From: an uncultured Lachnospiraceae bacterium
GTDB taxonomy: Bacteria > Bacillota > Clostridia > Lachnospirales > Lachnospiraceae
DNA length: 64,000 nucleotides
Assembly (NCBI GenBank): GCA_900548905.1
Contig: URMK01000033.1
Span: 6,213-70,212, forward strand
Direction of reading: 5' to 3'
Part shown: positions 1 through 7,605 of the stretch, piece by piece
How the letters are laid out: each line of letters opens with the position of its first letter
Position numbering within the stretch: position 1 is the first letter of the stretch
Position numbers and translations under genes: made by a program
The notes under the pieces: generated by a model
What the model was told of the DNA's origin: nothing
The model's database searches: none
What the model saw: the letters and a program-made list of their open reading frames with translations, nothing else

Positions 1-1
1 C

Positions 2-640
2 GATTTACAGGATCCGCCGTCCCTTCTTCAGGAGATGTTTTCTTATATCAAAGAGGGCTATGATTCCGTTGCGACCAGGAGGGTGACGCGTAAGGGGGAG
101 CCTCCTGTCCGTTCTTTTTTTGCGAGAATGTTTTATAAGCTGGTGAACCGTATATCCAAGACGGAAATAGTGGACGGGGCCAGGGATTACCGTCTGATGA
201 CCAGGCAGGTGGTGGACGCTATCCTGCAGATGACGGAATACAACCGTTTTACCAAAGGGATTTTCGGCTGGGTGGGGTATTCCACCAAGTGGCTGGAGTT
301 TGAAAATGTGGAACGTATGCACGGAGAGACCAAATGGTCCTTCTGGAAGCTTTTTATCTACGCGCTGGATGGAATTATCGCTTTTTCCACGGTGCCGCTG
401 GCGCTGGCTTCTATCCTGGGAGTGGTTTTCTGCTTTATCGCTTTTCTGCTGATTCTGGTAATTATAGTAAAGACACTGGCTGTCGGGGATCCGGTGGGAG
501 GCTGGCCTTCCATGGTATGTATTATCTGTATGGTGAGCGGGGTTCAGCTTTTCTGCCTTGGAATTGTCGGGCAGTATATGTCGAAAACGTATATGGAAGT
601 GAAGAAACGTCCCATTTATCTGGTAAAGGAAGAATTGTAA
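2..640 (+). CDS. GtrB/DPM1-type glycosyltransferase family 2, 3' part (runs off left edge)
   Basis: The reading frame is open from base 2, so this is the last 212 residues of a gene that starts outside the window. The visible part opens with DLQDPP, the conserved stretch that follows the GT2 DXD site, and ends with two hydrophobic segments (about residues 120-145 and 160-185) and a short basic tail. This is the layout of polyprenyl-phosphate hexosyltransferases (GtrB/DPM1/ArnC type), which load a sugar onto undecaprenyl phosphate at the inner membrane face as donor for GT-C enzymes. The next gene starts 4 bases after the stop, so the two are probably co-transcribed. The sugar cannot be told from the sequence. 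Confidence 0.85.
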   Translation, partial: DLQDPPSLLQEMFSYIKEGYDSVATRRVTRKGEPPVRSFFARMFYKLVNRISKTEIVDGARDYRLMTRQVVDAILQMTEYNRFTKGIFGWVGYSTKWLEFENVERMHGETKWSFWKLFIYALDGIIAFSTVPLALASILGVVFCFIAFLLILVIIVKTLAVGDPVGGWPSMVCIICMVSGVQLFCLGIVGQYMSKTYMEVKKRPIYLVKEEL

Positions 641-644
641 CGCG

Positions 645-1400
645 ATGAAATACGATTTGGTGAGTATTGTCATGCCTGTCTATAACGCCGGCGCTTTCCT
701 GGAAAAAACGGTGGAAACGGTACAGGGACAGACATTTAAAAACTGGGAGCTGATCGCGGTGGACGATTGTTCCACGGACGGCAGCTTCGAAGCCTTATGC
801 GCGCTGGCGGAAAAGGACGGACGGATCCGGCCGGTGCGGCAGGAGCACAACGGCGGAGCGGCAGCGGCCAGAAATAAGGGTGTGGCGCTTGCACAGGGCA
901 GGTACCTGGCGTATCTGGATGCCGACGATTTGTGGGCAGCAGCAAAATTGGAAAAAGAGCTTGCTTTTTTAACGGAAAAGCAGGCTGCTTTTGCATTTAC
1001 AGGATATGAGTTCGGCGACTGCAATGGGCTGGGAAACGGGAAAATCGTCCATGTGCCGGAGACACTCACATACAAAAAAGCGCTTTCCAGAACTGTGATT
1101 TTTACTACCACAGTTCTTTTTGACCTGCAGAAAATCAGCAGGGATCTGGTCTGTATGCCTCAGGTAAAAAGCGAGGATACTGCTACCTGGTGGAAAATCC
1201 TGAGAAGCGGCTACACAGCGTATGGGCTGGACGAGAACCTGGCTGTCTACCGCAGGCCGGCGCAGTCCCTGTCCTCCAACAAGCTGGAGGCAATCAGGAG
1301 AATCTGGCTCCTGTACCGCAGACAGGAAGGGCTTTCCCTGTTTACAAGCCTGTACCACTTCTGCTTCTGGGCCCTGCGTGCGGTTGCAAGGAGAGTGTAG
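645..1400 (+). CDS. Glycosyltransferase family 2
   Basis: This 251-residue protein begins with the classic GT2 GT-A opening (SIVMPVYNAG), followed by AVDDCSTDGS and the metal-binding LDADD near residue 93. It has no membrane segment, so it is probably a cytoplasmic enzyme that adds one sugar to a lipid-linked acceptor. It starts 4 bases after the GtrB-like gene and reads in the same direction. Donor and acceptor cannot be predicted. An AT-rich cassette of unrelated small genes follows, so the original downstream neighbour may have been the phosphoglycosyltransferase at 2288. Confidence 0.85.
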   Translation: MKYDLVSIVMPVYNAGAFLEKTVETVQGQTFKNWELIAVDDCSTDGSFEALCALAEKDGRIRPVRQEHNGGAAAARNKGVALAQGRYLAYLDADDLWAAAKLEKELAFLTEKQAAFAFTGYEFGDCNGLGNGKIVHVPETLTYKKALSRTVIFTTTVLFDLQKISRDLVCMPQVKSEDTATWWKILRSGYTAYGLDENLAVYRRPAQSLSSNKLEAIRRIWLLYRRQEGLSLFTSLYHFCFWALRAVARRV

Positions 1401-1483
1401 GTATGGTAAACTATGGATTATAGTTGGGCTTAGGGGCTGCTGTTGGCGGCATTCTGCATGGAAGGAAGAGGGAAAATCTGTAT

Positions 1484-1747
1484 ATGGCGGATAAAGCAGT
1501 ATTAAGCAATGATGAGGTATATACATCATTTGCATTTAATGGTCATGTAATACGTTTTAAAGCATCTCCGAGACTGGAAAAATATACGGAAATAATAGAG
1601 TGGGATCATGGATATCTGGTAGTGACGGCTAAGTATCAGGGGCATGAAGAAGAATACATCGATCTGATACCAATATTAAAGAATTTATATTTTGACCCTG
1701 ACGAATTTTTGGAACCTATAAAGGGTGTGAGGATAGAATATGTGTAA
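1484..1747 (+). CDS. Small protein of unknown function (first gene of AT-rich cassette)
   Basis: This 87-residue protein is acidic and seems to be a small alpha/beta domain: alternating strands such as YLVVTAKY and a closing segment rich in D, P and I/V. ATG 1484 was chosen because residues upstream of it look non-coding; the SD match (AGAGGG) is about 11 bases away and therefore weak. It overlaps the next gene by 8 bases, so the two are probably translationally coupled. Base use is much more AT-rich than the glycosyltransferases on either side, which suggests acquisition as a cassette. I do not recognise the family firmly; genes of this look are found beside DUF4160 genes. Confidence 0.6.
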   Translation: MADKAVLSNDEVYTSFAFNGHVIRFKASPRLEKYTEIIEWDHGYLVVTAKYQGHEEEYIDLIPILKNLYFDPDEFLEPIKGVRIEYV

Positions 1748-1961
1748 TGTATTAGAAGCAGCAGATGCCGCAGATATGATTATAAATGGTTATGCATTTA
1801 AAAAAGATGGAACGAACATAAAAGTATTAAACTTAAATAAATCTGACCGGGTCTCGGTGATTGATAATAATGGTGAAGTTATTGAAACAAGTATGGATGA
1901 TATTGAATTGAATATTGTTTTGAATTATTATAAACGGAATAAAAAGTATATGGAGGAATGA
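1740..1961 (+). CDS. Small protein of unknown function (second gene of AT-rich cassette)
   Basis: This 73-residue protein has an N-terminal helical stretch, a strand-rich centre (VLNL, VSVID, EVIET) and a basic helical end. No motif points to a function. Its ATG lies inside the end of the preceding gene (8-base overlap), and the DUF4160-type pseudogene begins 3 bases after its stop. The three form a tight AT-rich unit. DUF4160 proteins are often found beside small DUF2442-like partners and have been suggested to behave like toxin-antitoxin pairs; whether that holds here is inference. Confidence 0.6.
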   Translation: MCNVLEAADAADMIINGYAFKKDGTNIKVLNLNKSDRVSVIDNNGEVIETSMDDIELNIVLNYYKRNKKYMEE

Positions 1962-1964
1962 CAG

Positions 1965-2242
1965 TTGCCTAAATATTATCAATTTAAGATTTGTGGCTAT
2001 TACCTCTATTATACCTCGCATTGTATCATTGAAGCTATGCATGTCATGCCAGCGATAAAAAGCTTACAGAAACCGGTTCAGCAAAGTTTTTCGTAAAAGG
2101 GAATGGAGATACTACTATAGAGAGTATGGGAACTCTTAATGAACGGGATGCCCGAAGGATACGAGATTTCATAAAAGAAAATTATAGAGAGATGTATTTA
2201 AAATGGTCGGAAAAAAGTGATAATGGATATTACGGCCTGTGA
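1965..2242 (+). pseudogene. DUF4160-like protein, broken by a one-base deletion
   Basis: Reading from TTG 1965 gives MPKYYQFKICGYYLYYTS..IEAMHV, the typical DUF4160 opening, but the frame then ends early at TAA (2097-2099). Shifting by one base just after the codons for EAMHV restores a convincing continuation (SDKKLTETGSAKFFVKGNG, then KENYREMYLKW) that runs to TGA at 2240-2242. The family normally reads EAMHVHASD; the DNA here reads GTCATGCC where GTGCATGCC would be expected, so a single G seems to be missing. The start is a TTG after a GGAGG site. It is either a real pseudogene or a sequencing error. Confidence 0.75.
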
Positions 2243-2287
2243 ATGTATACTAAAAAGCCGCCAAGGCGGACGGATGGGAGCTAATAA

Positions 2288-3679
2288 ATGAATCAAACGG
2301 AATCCAGGAAAAGACTGCTGGTTTTACTTATATCATATGTAGGGCTGCTGGCTATGCTGGGCGGCTATGCCGTGGCTTATTTCGGTTATTATTATCCTGC
2401 TATCCTCAGATATGACACAAAGCTGTATTTTAAAGGCCATCTGTTAATCCTGTTCTTTTACCTGGTGGTCCTGTTCTTTTTTTCCAGGACCTACGGAGGC
2501 CTGAAGGTGGGGTATCTCAAGCCCATGGAGGTTTTCGGATCCCAGATATTCGCCCTGCTGTGCACCAATATTTTTTCTTATCTGCAGATGGCGATGATCC
2601 ACGGCAGCCTGATACCTCCGCTGCAGCTGTTTATGGCGTTTTTGGGACAGGTGGTGTTTGCCGCCTGCTATACGTATCTGGCGAACCGGATTTACCGGAA
2701 GCTTTTTCCTCCCAGACAGCTTCTTCTGATTTATGGGGACAGGCCGATTGAGGATATCCTGCAGAAATTTGCCAGCAGAAAGGATAAATATAATATTTCC
2801 AAATGCCTGAATATATCGGCCGGTGCGGATGCTATCCTGGATGAAATCGAAAAGGGGTACGGCGGTGTGGTGCTGTGGGATATTCCCACAGGTGTGAGGA
2901 ATAAGCTGATTAAATATTGCTACAGCCGTTCCGTCCGTATTTATATGATGCCTAAAATCCCGGATGTCATTATCAAGGGATCGGAACAGCTGCATCTTTT
3001 TGATACCCCCATTTTCCTTACAAGAGAATTTAATCTTACGGTGGAACAACGGATTATCAAACGGTGTATTGATATCGTATGCGCCCTGCTTCTGCTGGTG
3101 GCGGCCTCCCCCTTTATGCTGATCACGGCAGTTGTGATCAAGCTGTATGACGGCGGCCCGGTTCTGTACAAGCAGATCCGGTGCACCAGGGATGCCAGGG
3201 AATTTAAGATATTGAAGTTCCGCAGTATGCGTGTGGATGCGGAAAAGGATGGAGTGGCCAGGCTCGCCGCCAAAAACGATTCCCGGATTACCCCGGTGGG
3301 TAAATTCATCCGTGCGGTACGTATTGACGAGCTTCCCCAGCTCATCAATATTCTCAAGGGGGAAATGTCCTTTATCGGTCCCCGTCCGGAACGGCCGGAA
3401 ATCATTGCCCGCTACATGGAGGAAATGCCGGAATTCGCTTTCCGTATGAAGGTGAAGGCAGGGCTGGCAGGCTATGCACAGGTCTACGGAAAATACAATA
3501 CCACTCCTTATGATAAACTGAAGCTGGATTTGACTTATATTGAGGATTATACGGTGTGGATGGATATCAAGCTGATGCTTCTGACTTTGAAGATCCTGTT
3601 TAAGGCGGAGAGTACGGAGGGTGTGGATACCGCGCAGATCACGGCGATGAAGTCGGATTCCGAAGAGGATAATAGTTGA
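2288..3679 (+). CDS. Long polyprenyl-phosphate hexose-1-phosphate transferase (WbaP/CpsE type)
   Basis: This 463-residue membrane protein has about four N-terminal transmembrane segments (residues 10-130), a soluble middle domain, a re-entrant membrane helix near 265-285 and a catalytic domain. Hallmarks of the bacterial sugar transferase family are present: FKILKFRSM, the Asp-Glu catalytic pair at D347-E348 (RIDELPQ) and the GPRPE motif. It should transfer a sugar 1-phosphate from a UDP-sugar to undecaprenyl phosphate, starting repeat-unit assembly. A small hairpin (CCGCC-AA-GGCGG, 2258-2269) and a GGGAG site lie before ATG 2288. The next gene starts on the last base of its stop codon. The exact sugar (glucose, galactose or other) is not predictable. 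Confidence 0.93.
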   Translation: MNQTESRKRLLVLLISYVGLLAMLGGYAVAYFGYYYPAILRYDTKLYFKGHLLILFFYLVVLFFFSRTYGGLKVGYLKPMEVFGSQIFALLCTNIFSYLQMAMIHGSLIPPLQLFMAFLGQVVFAACYTYLANRIYRKLFPPRQLLLIYGDRPIEDILQKFASRKDKYNISKCLNISAGADAILDEIEKGYGGVVLWDIPTGVRNKLIKYCYSRSVRIYMMPKIPDVIIKGSEQLHLFDTPIFLTREFNLTVEQRIIKRCIDIVCALLLLVAASPFMLITAVVIKLYDGGPVLYKQIRCTRDAREFKILKFRSMRVDAEKDGVARLAAKNDSRITPVGKFIRAVRIDELPQLINILKGEMSFIGPRPERPEIIARYMEEMPEFAFRMKVKAGLAGYAQVYGKYNTTPYDKLKLDLTYIEDYTVWMDIKLMLLTLKILFKAESTEGVDTAQITAMKSDSEEDNS

Positions 3680-4758
3680 TGAAAGAAGAAAAATTCTGGC
3701 AGGAGGGCATGGACGGAAAGCGTTTTGCCCTCTGTCTTTTCCGTAAGATATGGATGCTTCTGGCTGCGGCCCTCATTGGAGGGGCGGCTGCAGGAGGAAT
3801 TTATTTGTTCCAGGCCCTGGTGCTGGCAGGACCTGTTCAGTATCAGGTGTTTTCCCAATACCGGATTTATTTTGACAAGGATAAATACGGGGAAATTGCA
3901 GATTATTATAATGCCTATACCTGGGGGGAAATTATGAAAACCGACCAGGTGGTGGATTTTGTGATGGAAGCGCTTCCGGAAGGAATAACCAAGGAACAGG
4001 TGAAGGAATCGGTCTCTGTGGGGCAGATGAATGATATCAAGATTATGCCTTTGTATATCACTACCGAAGATGCCGCCCTGTCGGAGGAGATCGCCCGGGG
4101 TTATGTATATGGTCTGGGAGAGTTTGCCCGTTCCATTGAGGGGCTGAGCGATATGCAGTGTTGGCTGGTGGAGCCTGCGGTTCCAGTGGAGAGGGCCACA
4201 AAAACAGGCAATGCCGTCGGCCTTGGGTCTGTCTGCGGTGCGCTTCTTCTGTTTCTTGTTTTGACTTTCCGTTATATTGTGGACGATTCCATCTATCTGG
4301 AGGAGGATTTCCGGAAACGTTGTACGGCCCCCCTGCTGGGTATTCTTACCTGTAAGAAAAATGAAAAGCTGAAACAGGAGCTTGCAACGAATGCCGCCTA
4401 TCTTCTGAAAGGGGCCAAAGGGCTTTGCGTGATAGAGGTGGGAAAAGGGAAGAATGCCGGCTGGCGGAAAGGAACGGAAACGGATTCCGACAAGCGGCGT
4501 GGAGAAGTGGAAGCCGTGCTGACGGCCTGCATGGCGGATGGTTCAGCACTCAATTGGGCGGCCTGGCCTTTCGGGCAAAAGGACTGTGAGGATATGCGCA
4601 GGAAAGATGGCGCTGTTCTGGTGGTGCCCTGGGGGAACGGAAACGGCAGGGCCCTGACCCATATCCTGCTGCAGCTGGAAAAACAGCAGATACCTGTGAG
4701 AGGGGCTATTCTCACGGATGCGGATGATAAATTCCTGAAGGCCTATTACAGAAAGTGA
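3679..4758 (+). CDS. Wzz/CapA-like chain-length protein with degenerate kinase-like tail
   Basis: This protein of 359 residues has a transmembrane helix near residues 18-42, an extracytoplasmic domain of about 140 residues and a second helix near 175-200, the topology of Wzz/CapA polysaccharide co-polymerases that set chain length. The cytoplasmic tail of about 150 residues resembles a bacterial tyrosine kinase in layout: a strand (GLCVIEV) where the P-loop strand should be, then AVLVVPWG and GAILTD. However, no Walker A sequence GxxGxGK[ST] is present, so it is probably not an ATPase. ATG 3679 shares one base with the upstream stop (TGATG); TTG 3676 is an alternative start. Confidence 0.8.
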   Translation: MKEEKFWQEGMDGKRFALCLFRKIWMLLAAALIGGAAAGGIYLFQALVLAGPVQYQVFSQYRIYFDKDKYGEIADYYNAYTWGEIMKTDQVVDFVMEALPEGITKEQVKESVSVGQMNDIKIMPLYITTEDAALSEEIARGYVYGLGEFARSIEGLSDMQCWLVEPAVPVERATKTGNAVGLGSVCGALLLFLVLTFRYIVDDSIYLEEDFRKRCTAPLLGILTCKKNEKLKQELATNAAYLLKGAKGLCVIEVGKGKNAGWRKGTETDSDKRRGEVEAVLTACMADGSALNWAAWPFGQKDCEDMRRKDGAVLVVPWGNGNGRALTHILLQLEKQQIPVRGAILTDADDKFLKAYYRK

Positions 4759-4765
4759 GAACGAA

Positions 4766-5545
4766 ATGAAGCTGGAAATTCTTGTTTCCGCAGTGAATGA
4801 GGATGTGGATACGCTGGCAGAGCGTATGAATCTTCAGGCGGACGCTGTTATTGTAAACCAATGCGGGGAAAATACCTATAAGGAATATCGTTACCAGGAG
4901 CATCGGATAAGGTGCTACAGCTTTGCGGAGCGGGGAGTGGGCCTTTCCCGGAATAACTGCCTTATGCGGGCGGAAGGGGATATCTGCCTGTTTGCAGACG
5001 AAGATATTATTTACCGTCCCGGTGCCGTCAGGGCCATAGAGGCGGAGTTTGTTAAAAATCCCGGGGCCGATATGATTCTGTTTAACATGGAGGTGCCCGA
5101 GGACAGGGCGACCTACCATATAGACGGCTATGGGAGGGTGCGCTGGTATAACTGCGGAAGGTATCCCACCTACAGCTTTGCGGCAAAGACGGAGAAACTG
5201 AGAGAAGCGAATATCTCCTTTTCCCTTTTGTTCGGGGGCGGCGCCAAATACAGCAACGGGGAGGACAGCCTGTTTCTGGCGGAATGCATCCGGAAAGGGC
5301 TGAAGGTTTATAAGGCCCCTGTCACCATAGGGAAAGAGAACGGAAGGCCCTCCACCTGGTTTCATGGATATAATGAGAAGTTTTTTTATGACAGAGGCGT
5401 GCTTTACCGTTTCCTGTACGGGAAGGCGGCGTATCTCATGGCTCTGCGTTTCCTGTATAAGCAAAAAGAGGTTATGTGCAGAGAGTACTCCTTTGGTGAG
5501 GCGTTTGCCCTGATGAGAAAAGGGATTCATATGCGAGAGGTATAA
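4766..5545 (+). CDS. Glycosyltransferase family 2
   Basis: This 259-residue protein has a GT-A type fold. The usual IxVDDxSxD segment is divergent (AVIVNQCGENTY), but the acceptor-side region GVGLSRNNCLMRAEGDICLFADED carries the ladder of residues seen in GT2 enzymes, with FADED acting as the DXD-like metal site near residue 72. A GEDS motif later on probably belongs to the catalytic base region (ED). No transmembrane segment is visible. It starts 7 bases after the Wzz-like gene. The next gene is preceded by two hairpins. Donor and acceptor are unknown. Confidence 0.8.
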   Translation: MKLEILVSAVNEDVDTLAERMNLQADAVIVNQCGENTYKEYRYQEHRIRCYSFAERGVGLSRNNCLMRAEGDICLFADEDIIYRPGAVRAIEAEFVKNPGADMILFNMEVPEDRATYHIDGYGRVRWYNCGRYPTYSFAAKTEKLREANISFSLLFGGGAKYSNGEDSLFLAECIRKGLKVYKAPVTIGKENGRPSTWFHGYNEKFFYDRGVLYRFLYGKAAYLMALRFLYKQKEVMCREYSFGEAFALMRKGIHMREV

Positions 5546-5603
5546 GTTTGAAAGTTCCTTTCAAACGATTCATTCACGCAGTATCGCAGGCAAGCCTGCG
5601 ATA
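5546..5603. repeat. Two tandem hairpins in the leader of the EpsG-like gene
   Basis: Hairpin 1 at 5546-5566 has the arms GTTTGAAAG / CTTTCAAAC with a 3-base loop. Hairpin 2 at 5582-5603 has the arms TATCGCAGGC / GCCTGCGATA with a 2-base loop. Both stems are perfect. They fill the gap between the stop at 5545 and the SD/ATG at 5620. No T-run follows, so they are not ordinary terminators. Confidence 0.8.
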
Positions 5604-5619
5604 TACAGGGGGTATAACA

Positions 5620-6774
5620 ATGATTTTTTACGGGCTTCTGGGCGCGGCTGCCATAGCGCTGGCATGTCTGGTTAATCAGGAGACTGCCGGCAGGGAGCAT
5701 GGGGCCGGTGCAGTTACGAGGCGGCAGGCTATGAACGGGGCTGTGTTGTTTACGTTGTTTCTGCTTATGGCCGGCGTCGCCTCCCTGCGCATCGATGTGG
5801 GAAACGATTACGGGAATTATGTGACCACCTTCCACGAAATCTATGTGGGCGGCTATGTGGTGACGGAACCGGGGTTCAATCTTTTGGTAAAGCTGCTGTA
5901 CCTGTTGGCGGGCGGGGAAAATTATCTGCTGGTATTTGGTTTCTTTGCGGTGGTTACCGCGATCCTTTTTCTGAAGGCCATGTATGATCAGAGCGTGGAT
6001 TTTACCATCTCCTTCGCTTTGTTCATGCTGCTTGGACTTTATTTCAGGACCTTTAATACGGTGCGGTATTATTTTGTCCTTGCCATTACGCTGTACAGTC
6101 TGCGGTATGTGCTGAAAAAGGAATATGGGAAATTTATTTTGCTCATCCTGTTTGCGGCACTGTTTCATAAATCGGTGCTGATCGTGATTCCTCTGTACCT
6201 GATTGCTTCCTGCCGCTGGAAAAAATGGCAGGTTATCCTGGGAAGCATTCTGGCGGCAAGCCTTCCGCTTTTCCGGGAATTCTGGATGGGCGTGGTACTG
6301 AAGCTGTATCCCTCTTATCAGAATACTATCTATCTGCAGAAGGACACCGGCCTGGAGGGAAGCCTGATGGGGATTATCCGCTGTGCCGCCGTATTGGTGC
6401 TGGGATGCTGTGCCTACCGGGAAACGATTAAGGAAAATAAGGCGAATCTGCTGTATTTTAAATTGAATTTGCTGGGGCTGGCCCTGTATACATGCGCTTC
6501 CTTTCTTCCGCTTGTATCCCGTTTCGGGTATTATCTGATCACGGCCCAGGTGTTTCTGGTGCCGGGCATCCTGAAAAATATGCCGGATACCCTTCAAGGC
6601 GGCAAATCCCTGCGTAATAAGAAAAGAATCATGTATGCTTTTACAGCGGCCTTCTGCCTGTTGTATTTTGTATATTTTTTACTGACGGCACACCAGGAAG
6701 GCGTGCGTGTGCTGCCTTATCACAGTTGGATTTTCACAGAAAAGGAATGGTTGAATGGCTCATTTATTTTTTAG
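5620..6774 (+). CDS. EpsG-family membrane polymerase (Wzy-like)
   Basis: This 384-residue protein has roughly ten membrane segments. After the first helix comes the EpsG-family signature DVGNDYGNYV followed by TEPGFNLL, and then FRTFNTVRYY and AALFHKS, all typical for this family of presumed polysaccharide polymerases in Gram-positive exopolysaccharide loci. ATG 5620 was chosen because a strong AGGGGG site lies 7 bases upstream; an in-frame TTG at 5548 would place two perfect hairpins inside the coding region. Its 3' end overlaps the next gene by 20 bases. Together with the WbaP-like and Wzz-like genes upstream it makes a Wzy-type set, although no matching Wzx flippase is seen in this block. 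Confidence 0.88.
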   Translation: MIFYGLLGAAAIALACLVNQETAGREHGAGAVTRRQAMNGAVLFTLFLLMAGVASLRIDVGNDYGNYVTTFHEIYVGGYVVTEPGFNLLVKLLYLLAGGENYLLVFGFFAVVTAILFLKAMYDQSVDFTISFALFMLLGLYFRTFNTVRYYFVLAITLYSLRYVLKKEYGKFILLILFAALFHKSVLIVIPLYLIASCRWKKWQVILGSILAASLPLFREFWMGVVLKLYPSYQNTIYLQKDTGLEGSLMGIIRCAAVLVLGCCAYRETIKENKANLLYFKLNLLGLALYTCASFLPLVSRFGYYLITAQVFLVPGILKNMPDTLQGGKSLRNKKRIMYAFTAAFCLLYFVYFLLTAHQEGVRVLPYHSWIFTEKEWLNGSFIF

Positions 6775-7603
6775 TATAGTGGTGGCGGCCTTAAATCCGG
6801 GGGACAAGCTTTTCTCCACGCTTCACAGCATCCTGGATCAGGATTACGGGAATTTTGAAATTATAATCAAGGACGGGGGGAGTACGGACGGATCGGTACA
6901 GCGTCTGTTCGGGGAAGGGGTACCGCGGGAAATACCGGCGGACAGCAGGATCCGTTTTTTCCAGGAACCGGACGGCGGTATTTATGACGGTATGAACCAG
7001 GCCGTGAAGAGGGTGCAGGGACAGTATGTGCTTTTCCTGAACTGCGGGGATCGGTTTTTCAGCCGGAGCGTTCTGTCAAAGGCCGCCTCCTTTATGGAAC
7101 GTTGGCAGGGAGAGAACGGCGGAAAGGGACGGTGCTGCATCTTTTACGGGCATCAGTTTAACCAGCTGCAGAACACGCCGGTACATTCGGCTCCTGTCAT
7201 GAATGATTTTACCTGTTACCGGAATGTGCCCTGCCATCAGGTCTGCTTCTATGATGCCGGGCTTTTTGAACAGCGGGGATATGATACGGATTACCGGGTG
7301 CGGGCGGATTATGAACATTTTCTGTATGCGGTCTATGATAAAAAGGCTCTGGCGGTTTATATGCCGGTAACAGTGGCTTTTTATGAGGGCGGCGGATTTT
7401 CGGAAACAAAGGAAAACAGAAAGCGATCCGCACTGGAACATAAGGTGATAACCCGGTACTATCTGGGGTGGGGGAAAAGCACGCTGTACGCTTTTCTGAT
7501 GCTGGTTTCCCTGGCTCCGCTGCGCACCAGGATCGCGGAAAGCCCTGTGATGTCCGGTGCCTATAATAAGGTGAAATCAGCCATTTACGGAAGGAGAAAG
7601 TAA
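6755..7603 (+). CDS. Glycosyltransferase family 2 (WcaA/colanic-type)
   Basis: This 282-residue protein opens with SIVVAALNPGDKL, then IIKDGGSTDGS and LNCGDRFF, the pattern of GT2 enzymes in which the DXD position reads CGD (as in the colanic-type WcaA/WcaE group). RADYEHFL supplies the likely ED/catalytic base. It is soluble apart from a weakly hydrophobic C-terminal stretch. The ATG lies inside the end of the EpsG-like gene (20-base overlap) behind an AAGGA site, which points to coupled translation. It probably adds one sugar to the first polysaccharide's repeat unit. Confidence 0.88.
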   Translation: MAHLFFSIVVAALNPGDKLFSTLHSILDQDYGNFEIIIKDGGSTDGSVQRLFGEGVPREIPADSRIRFFQEPDGGIYDGMNQAVKRVQGQYVLFLNCGDRFFSRSVLSKAASFMERWQGENGGKGRCCIFYGHQFNQLQNTPVHSAPVMNDFTCYRNVPCHQVCFYDAGLFEQRGYDTDYRVRADYEHFLYAVYDKKALAVYMPVTVAFYEGGGFSETKENRKRSALEHKVITRYYLGWGKSTLYAFLMLVSLAPLRTRIAESPVMSGAYNKVKSAIYGRRK

Positions 7604-7605
7604 GC

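Noticed and set aside
2223..2251. Promoter before the WbaP-like gene (TATACT at 2246)
   Set aside because: The -35 position reads ATGGAT and is too weak to support a call.
5548..5619. TTG start for the EpsG-like protein
   Set aside because: The extra residues are encoded by two perfect hairpins, and ATG 5620 has a strong SD.
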